The notes below the pieces were generated by a model, which was given only the letters and a program-made list of their open reading frames with translations, did no database searches and was not told the DNA's origin. This document shows, piece by piece, positions 60,674-64,000 of a stretch of DNA of 64,000 nucleotides. The translations under genes and the position numbers were made by a program. The stretch is from Longimicrobium sp. (GTDB taxonomy: Bacteria; Gemmatimonadota; Gemmatimonadetes; Longimicrobiales; Longimicrobiaceae): positions 1-64,000 of the forward strand of contig DASUYB010000150.1 of assembly GCA_036377595.1 (NCBI GenBank), read 5' to 3'. The stretch's first letter is position 1. Each line of letters starts with the position of its first letter.

Positions 60674-61918
60674 TCAAACGCCAAGGACGCGGCTCTGGCG
60701 GTCGCCGCGCGCGCGGACCTCGAACAGTGCGTTGCCGGGGTAGCGCAGGGCGATCTCCAGCGCCGCCGCGGCGCGCTTGCGCTGCGTTCCCGTCCGCAGC
60801 GCATGGAGCAGCCCCGGCTGGTCGACCGGCGCGCCCAGCAGGTACCGGGTCCCCGCGGCGAAGCGACCTTGGTTCCGCGCCCACCACCCGGCGACGCGCT
60901 CCGGGTCGGGCCACGGCAGGTCCTCGTCGGCGTCCATCGCCACGTCCTCGTCCTCGGGATCGTCGCTCGGACCTGCCTCGAAGCCCTCCGGCGGCTTGCG
61001 GTCGAGGTTCTCGTACGCCAGGTCTGCCCCGGTGATGGCGCTGAACGCCTCGCCGGCGGGGCGTGCGAGCGCCTCGTCGGCCATCCGCTCCAGCAGCCAC
61101 GGCACCAGCGCGGGATCGGCCGCGGCGCCCGCGGCGATGACGGCGAGGCGATGCGCGTCCTGCGCGACGAGCCAGCGCCACCACCCCAGCGCCTGCGCCA
61201 GAGGCAGCGCGCGCGCGACCAGGTCCGCCGCCGCCTCCGCGCGCGCGCCGCCGGGGACGGCGAACGTCGCCGCCGTCCGCGCGGAGATCTCTCGGTCGCC
61301 CAGCAGCACGCCGGCCCAGGCGGCCCAGAAGCGGCACCCCTCGTCGCCGTCCTCCAGCGCCGCGGCGACGTCGAAGCGCAGGTCCGTGCGGCCCAGCTCG
61401 CCGGCGGCACGCAGCGCCCGCGAGCGCACCACCGGCTCGGGGTGCCGCACCAGCTCCGCCAGCCGCCGCCCCGGGTCCGCGCGGTGCACCGCGGACGCGC
61501 CCACGCCCATCCGGATGCGCACCGGGTGCTCGGAGGCCAGGAGATGCAGGACGTGCGGCTGCGCCTGGTCCCACCCCATCCACCCCAGCGCGGAGATCAC
61601 ACCGCGCGCCAGCTCGGGGGACTGGTCGGCCACGGCGAGCACCTCCTCGATCCGCAGCGGGTCGCCCGACTCGAAGGCGAGCGACGCGCCGGCGAACACC
61701 TCGCCCGCCTCCTCCCACGCCAGCTCGGCCTTGCACACCTCCCACCCCGCCTCCCCCGCGATGCGCAGGCCGTCGAGGTGGGCCTCCACGCGGCCGTCGA
61801 GCTCCGCCAGGTCGCGGAGCGAGTAGTTGCGCTGCGACACGGCGCGCGCGCGGAGGAGCCACAAAAAGGCGGCCTCTTCTGCGTATTGGAGGACGATGTG
61901 GGGAATGACGTAGCTCAT
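60674..61918 (-). CDS. TIGR02270-like, HEAT-type protein of T6SS loci
   Basis: A 414-residue helical protein. LRDLAELDGRVEAHLDGLRI is a family-like N-terminal block; then repeated helix pairs (ALGWMGWDQAQPHVLHLL, VRSRALRAAGELGR, GCRFWAAWAGVLLGD) form HEAT-like repeats. FSAITGADLAYENLDRKPPEG and LPWPDPERVAGWWARN are further conserved blocks of TIGR02270 proteins, known from type VI secretion loci. The function is unknown. It is seven bases from the methyltransferase gene upstream, so they are co-transcribed. Confidence 0.75.
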   Translation of the reverse strand: MSYVIPHIVLQYAEEAAFLWLLRARAVSQRNYSLRDLAELDGRVEAHLDGLRIAGEAGWEVCKAELAWEEAGEVFAGASLAFESGDPLRIEEVLAVADQSPELARGVISALGWMGWDQAQPHVLHLLASEHPVRIRMGVGASAVHRADPGRRLAELVRHPEPVVRSRALRAAGELGRTDLRFDVAAALEDGDEGCRFWAAWAGVLLGDREISARTAATFAVPGGARAEAAADLVARALPLAQALGWWRWLVAQDAHRLAVIAAGAAADPALVPWLLERMADEALARPAGEAFSAITGADLAYENLDRKPPEGFEAGPSDDPEDEDVAMDADEDLPWPDPERVAGWWARNQGRFAAGTRYLLGAPVDQPGLLHALRTGTQRKRAAAALEIALRYPGNALFEVRARGDRQSRVLGV

Positions 61919-61930
61919 CTGCACCGTGCC

Positions 61931-63538
61931 TCAGGAAGGCGCCGCGCCGAGCGGCTGCTCGAGCAACCCCCATCTCGCCAGCACCGGCAGCGTTCCATCC
62001 ACGAGCTCGTCGCCGAACGCCCGCCAGAGATGGCGCTGCGAGCGAGTCCCGTCCAGCGCGCGGACCATCTCCATCGCCGCCGGATCGAACGGGAGCGGCA
62101 GATGATACGGCGTAGTCAGCACCTCGCGATGCGCCGCTTCGAACCGGGCGAGCGCGTGGGCACGCGGATGCTCCGGAATACCGCGATCGTACGCGGGTTC
62201 GCGTAGCCGTAACTCGACCTGTCCGGCCTCGAAGAGCGTCGTCAGCTCCTCCGCGAGTTGGGCGGGCGTCCCCCGTCCCATCCCTATCCCGTGCTCGGCA
62301 AGGAGCCGCTCGGCACAAGCGTGCAGCTCGCCCAGCGGCACCCCAGCCGGCCACTGTGCCGCCAATAGCACCACCGCCGCCTTGGTGATCGCCGAGTCCA
62401 GCGTCACCACGGGTCCGCCCTGCCCGTCGAACGATTCGATCACGCCTTCCGTGAGGTCGAACGGGTCGGACCGCGCGCCGAGCGAGGTGGCGAGGTGGAC
62501 CTCGTCGAGGATCACCGAACGGGAACCCGGCTCGCGTGGAGCGTCCGCGCGGCAGAGGATCGATTGGCGGAAATAGCGGTCGCCGAGCAGATCCGCGGCT
62601 TCCTCCCGCTCGACGGGATCCAGCTCCCGCCGGGCGAGCGCCGAACTGATCGCGGAGGGCACGTGCCCCTCCCAGCGGCAGAACTGGGCGTCGCCCACAT
62701 AGTCCAGTCCGTGCCCGCACGCCTGCTCCACGAACTCGCCCAGCCAGAACCCGTCGTTCACCTCCGCGAGGTGCTCGTGGAAGACGTACCCCGGCTTCGC
62801 GTCGCGTACCCGCTCCATCTCGTCGGCCAGCAGGACCGCGTGGGCATAGTCGCGGGACGGCAGATCCTCCAGTAGCTCGGCGGCGAGCGCGATTGCCCTC
62901 GCCGCCTTCTCCTCGACGGGCGCGTCGCGGACGGCGCGGGAGCGCAGCAGCGTCTCGCGCACCATGCGGCGGGTGGCCCAACCCGGTTGCGCGTTGTAGG
63001 AGACGTAGGCCAGCCCGGCAGGCGCCAGGCACCGCCGGCAGAGGCCGAGGATCGCGGCCCGCGCATCCTCCGGCACCCAGGAGTAGAGCCCGTGAGCCAC
63101 CATGTAGTCGCATTCGCCGATCTCGCCCGGATCGACGTCGCGAACGTCATTGCGGATGAGGCGGACGTTGGCGAGCCCGAGGCAGCGGACGCCCATGCAG
63201 GCCCGCTCCAGCTCCGCCGCCGATGCGTCGACACCGACGAATGCCGATTCCCGGTCGTAGAAGGCCAGGGCCAGCAGATTGGCACCGTCACCGCACCCCA
63301 GCTCCGCCAGGCGATAGCGCCGGAGTGGCGGACGCGGGCCGCCGTGCCAGCGGGAGCAAAGCGCCAGGTGCGCGGGCGCGGTGTTGGCGACCACGGTTCC
63401 CAGGTACGGGACGACGTCGTATGCCGACCTTCCGGGTTTCACGGGATTCTGTTGCGGGGCATGGCCACTCCCTGGCCGATGATCCAGACGCATGTGTGCC
63501 GGGTGGTGCATCGAGTCGGCAGCGGCTTCCAAGTTCAC
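61931..63538 (-). CDS. Class I methyltransferase with C-terminal methyltransferase regulatory domain
   Basis: A protein of up to 535 residues. SAYDVVPYLGTVVANTAPAH precedes motif I (LAELGCGDGANLLALAFYD), VGVDASAAELERA and YMVAHGLYSWVPEDAR. The later half carries the methyltransferase regulatory domain (HEHLAEVNDGFWLGEFVEQA, DLLGDRYFRQSILCR). A winged-helix-like end follows. The start is unsure: GTG 63538 is the longest, and ATGs at 63511 and 63493 are alternatives. Its placement with a TIGR02270 gene suggests modification of a secretion component, but this is inference. Confidence 0.78.
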   Translation of the reverse strand: MNLEAAADSMHHPAHMRLDHRPGSGHAPQQNPVKPGRSAYDVVPYLGTVVANTAPAHLALCSRWHGGPRPPLRRYRLAELGCGDGANLLALAFYDRESAFVGVDASAAELERACMGVRCLGLANVRLIRNDVRDVDPGEIGECDYMVAHGLYSWVPEDARAAILGLCRRCLAPAGLAYVSYNAQPGWATRRMVRETLLRSRAVRDAPVEEKAARAIALAAELLEDLPSRDYAHAVLLADEMERVRDAKPGYVFHEHLAEVNDGFWLGEFVEQACGHGLDYVGDAQFCRWEGHVPSAISSALARRELDPVEREEAADLLGDRYFRQSILCRADAPREPGSRSVILDEVHLATSLGARSDPFDLTEGVIESFDGQGGPVVTLDSAITKAAVVLLAAQWPAGVPLGELHACAERLLAEHGIGMGRGTPAQLAEELTTLFEAGQVELRLREPAYDRGIPEHPRAHALARFEAAHREVLTTPYHLPLPFDPAAMEMVRALDGTRSQRHLWRAFGDELVDGTLPVLARWGLLEQPLGAAPS

Positions 63539-63573
63539 GAGCGCGGATCGCTACAGCGAGCCAGACGGAGTCG

Positions 63574-64000
63574 CTAGCACATCCGCAATCGCGTAATGCC
63601 GGCCTCCGAGCGATGCAGCCGGATCAGCAGGTTCGTCAGGACACCGTAGGCTGCGTCGTGCATTCCCTGGTCGCGGATGGAGAAATTCAGCTCGTCGAGA
63701 ATGATCTCGGGATCGTCCTCGGGCAAAAGGTCCAGCCTTTCCCGCAACGGGCCCGGATGGCGAAACCCTCCGAGCGCCCCCACCATCGACCAGATCCGGA
63801 GCATGTCGGAGACCGGCCCATGCTGCTGGACCGGAAGATCGTCAGCAAAGGAGATCGTGATCGTGACGTTCCGGTGCTCGCGCAGGTCGTCGATCTCGAA
63901 AGGGGCTTGCCGATAGACCTCGGGAAAGTCGTCGGGCGCATAGGCCTCCGGGGCCGTGTGACCCGCCGTATGTAACCATGCGCGCGTGACCTGCAGACCG
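63574..64000 (-). CDS. C-terminal part of an unrecognised protein, cut by the window edge
   Basis: The frame is open from the right edge to a stop at 63574, giving at least 141 residues. It reads AGHTAPEAYAPDDFPEVYRQ, then EHRNVTITISFADDLP and LDLLPEDDPEIILDELNFSI. The composition is coding-like and soluble. I do not recognise the family. It is 35 bases upstream of the methyltransferase gene on the same strand, so it probably belongs to the same transcript. Confidence 0.6.
   Translation of the reverse strand, partial: GLQVTRAWLHTAGHTAPEAYAPDDFPEVYRQAPFEIDDLREHRNVTITISFADDLPVQQHGPVSDMLRIWSMVGALGGFRHPGPLRERLDLLPEDDPEIILDELNFSIRDQGMHDAAYGVLTNLLIRLHRSEAGITRLRMC

Overview
The window is a high-GC chromosomal stretch. 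It looks like a Gemmatimonadota bacterium close to Longimicrobium. The clues are a diderm gene set (lipoproteins, an outer-membrane barrel, an L,D-transpeptidase, a SusD relic), a type VI secretion-like locus, orphan pinensin-type lanthipeptide precursors, and many palindromic intergenic repeats. The species assignment is an inference. I see no rRNA, tRNA, CRISPR array, integrase or complete insertion sequence.

Layout. 0.2-1.8 kb: a clan GH-A glycosidase. 2.3-6.9 kb: a compact two-gene operon of P-loop ATPases, one carrying a long TPR tail, behind a striking nested dyad; the TPR gene is clearly richer in AT than its surroundings. 7.0-7.4 kb: a deletion scar that joins the ends of a SusD gene and a pectinesterase gene. 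7.5-8.3 kb: small peptide genes, one a six-cysteine lanthipeptide precursor. 8.4-11.2 kb: PEP carboxylase. 11.2-12.8 kb: a PIN protein paired with an XRE/ImmA-IrrE metallopeptidase. 12.9-31.6 kb: mostly small metabolic, repair and stress genes (patatin, AlkA-like glycosylase, thioesterase, methyltransferases, DinB, PEP-mutase-like, flavin reductase, MocR regulator, OsmC, GNATs, QueA-like, SDR), ending with a histidine kinase/response regulator pair preceded by eight copies of an octamer. 31.7-34.6 kb: a fusion of an aldonolactone oxidase with an M19-type dipeptidase. 35.4-35.9 kb: two more lanthipeptide precursors with a clear terminator. 36.4-42.8 kb: a PD-(D/E)XK-like protein, an L,D-transpeptidase, DoxX, an AT-richer lipoprotein pair and a CsgG/FlgO-like protein.

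43.3-64.0 kb is almost entirely on the minus strand and forms one large secretion-related cluster. It encodes TssM, TssL and two different TssK proteins. It also has a PrcB-like lipoprotein in the place where TssJ would be expected, a Ser/Thr kinase, a PP2C phosphatase, an FHA-protease, and a membrane-anchored proline-rich protein with three copies of a GEFT-like motif. Further upstream are two paralogous lipoproteins, an outer-membrane barrel, a FlgO-like lipoprotein, a TIGR02270-like HEAT protein and a methyltransferase with a regulatory domain. No sheath, Hcp, VgrG or TssF/G gene is present, so those would have to lie beyond the right edge or elsewhere. The kinase, phosphatase and FHA protein suggest that assembly is controlled by phosphorylation.

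Spacers between genes hold two recurrent kinds of palindrome: foldback elements of roughly 70-270 bp with GTCATTCCGA or GTCATCCTGA ends, and long hairpins that mostly follow gene ends and probably serve as terminators.
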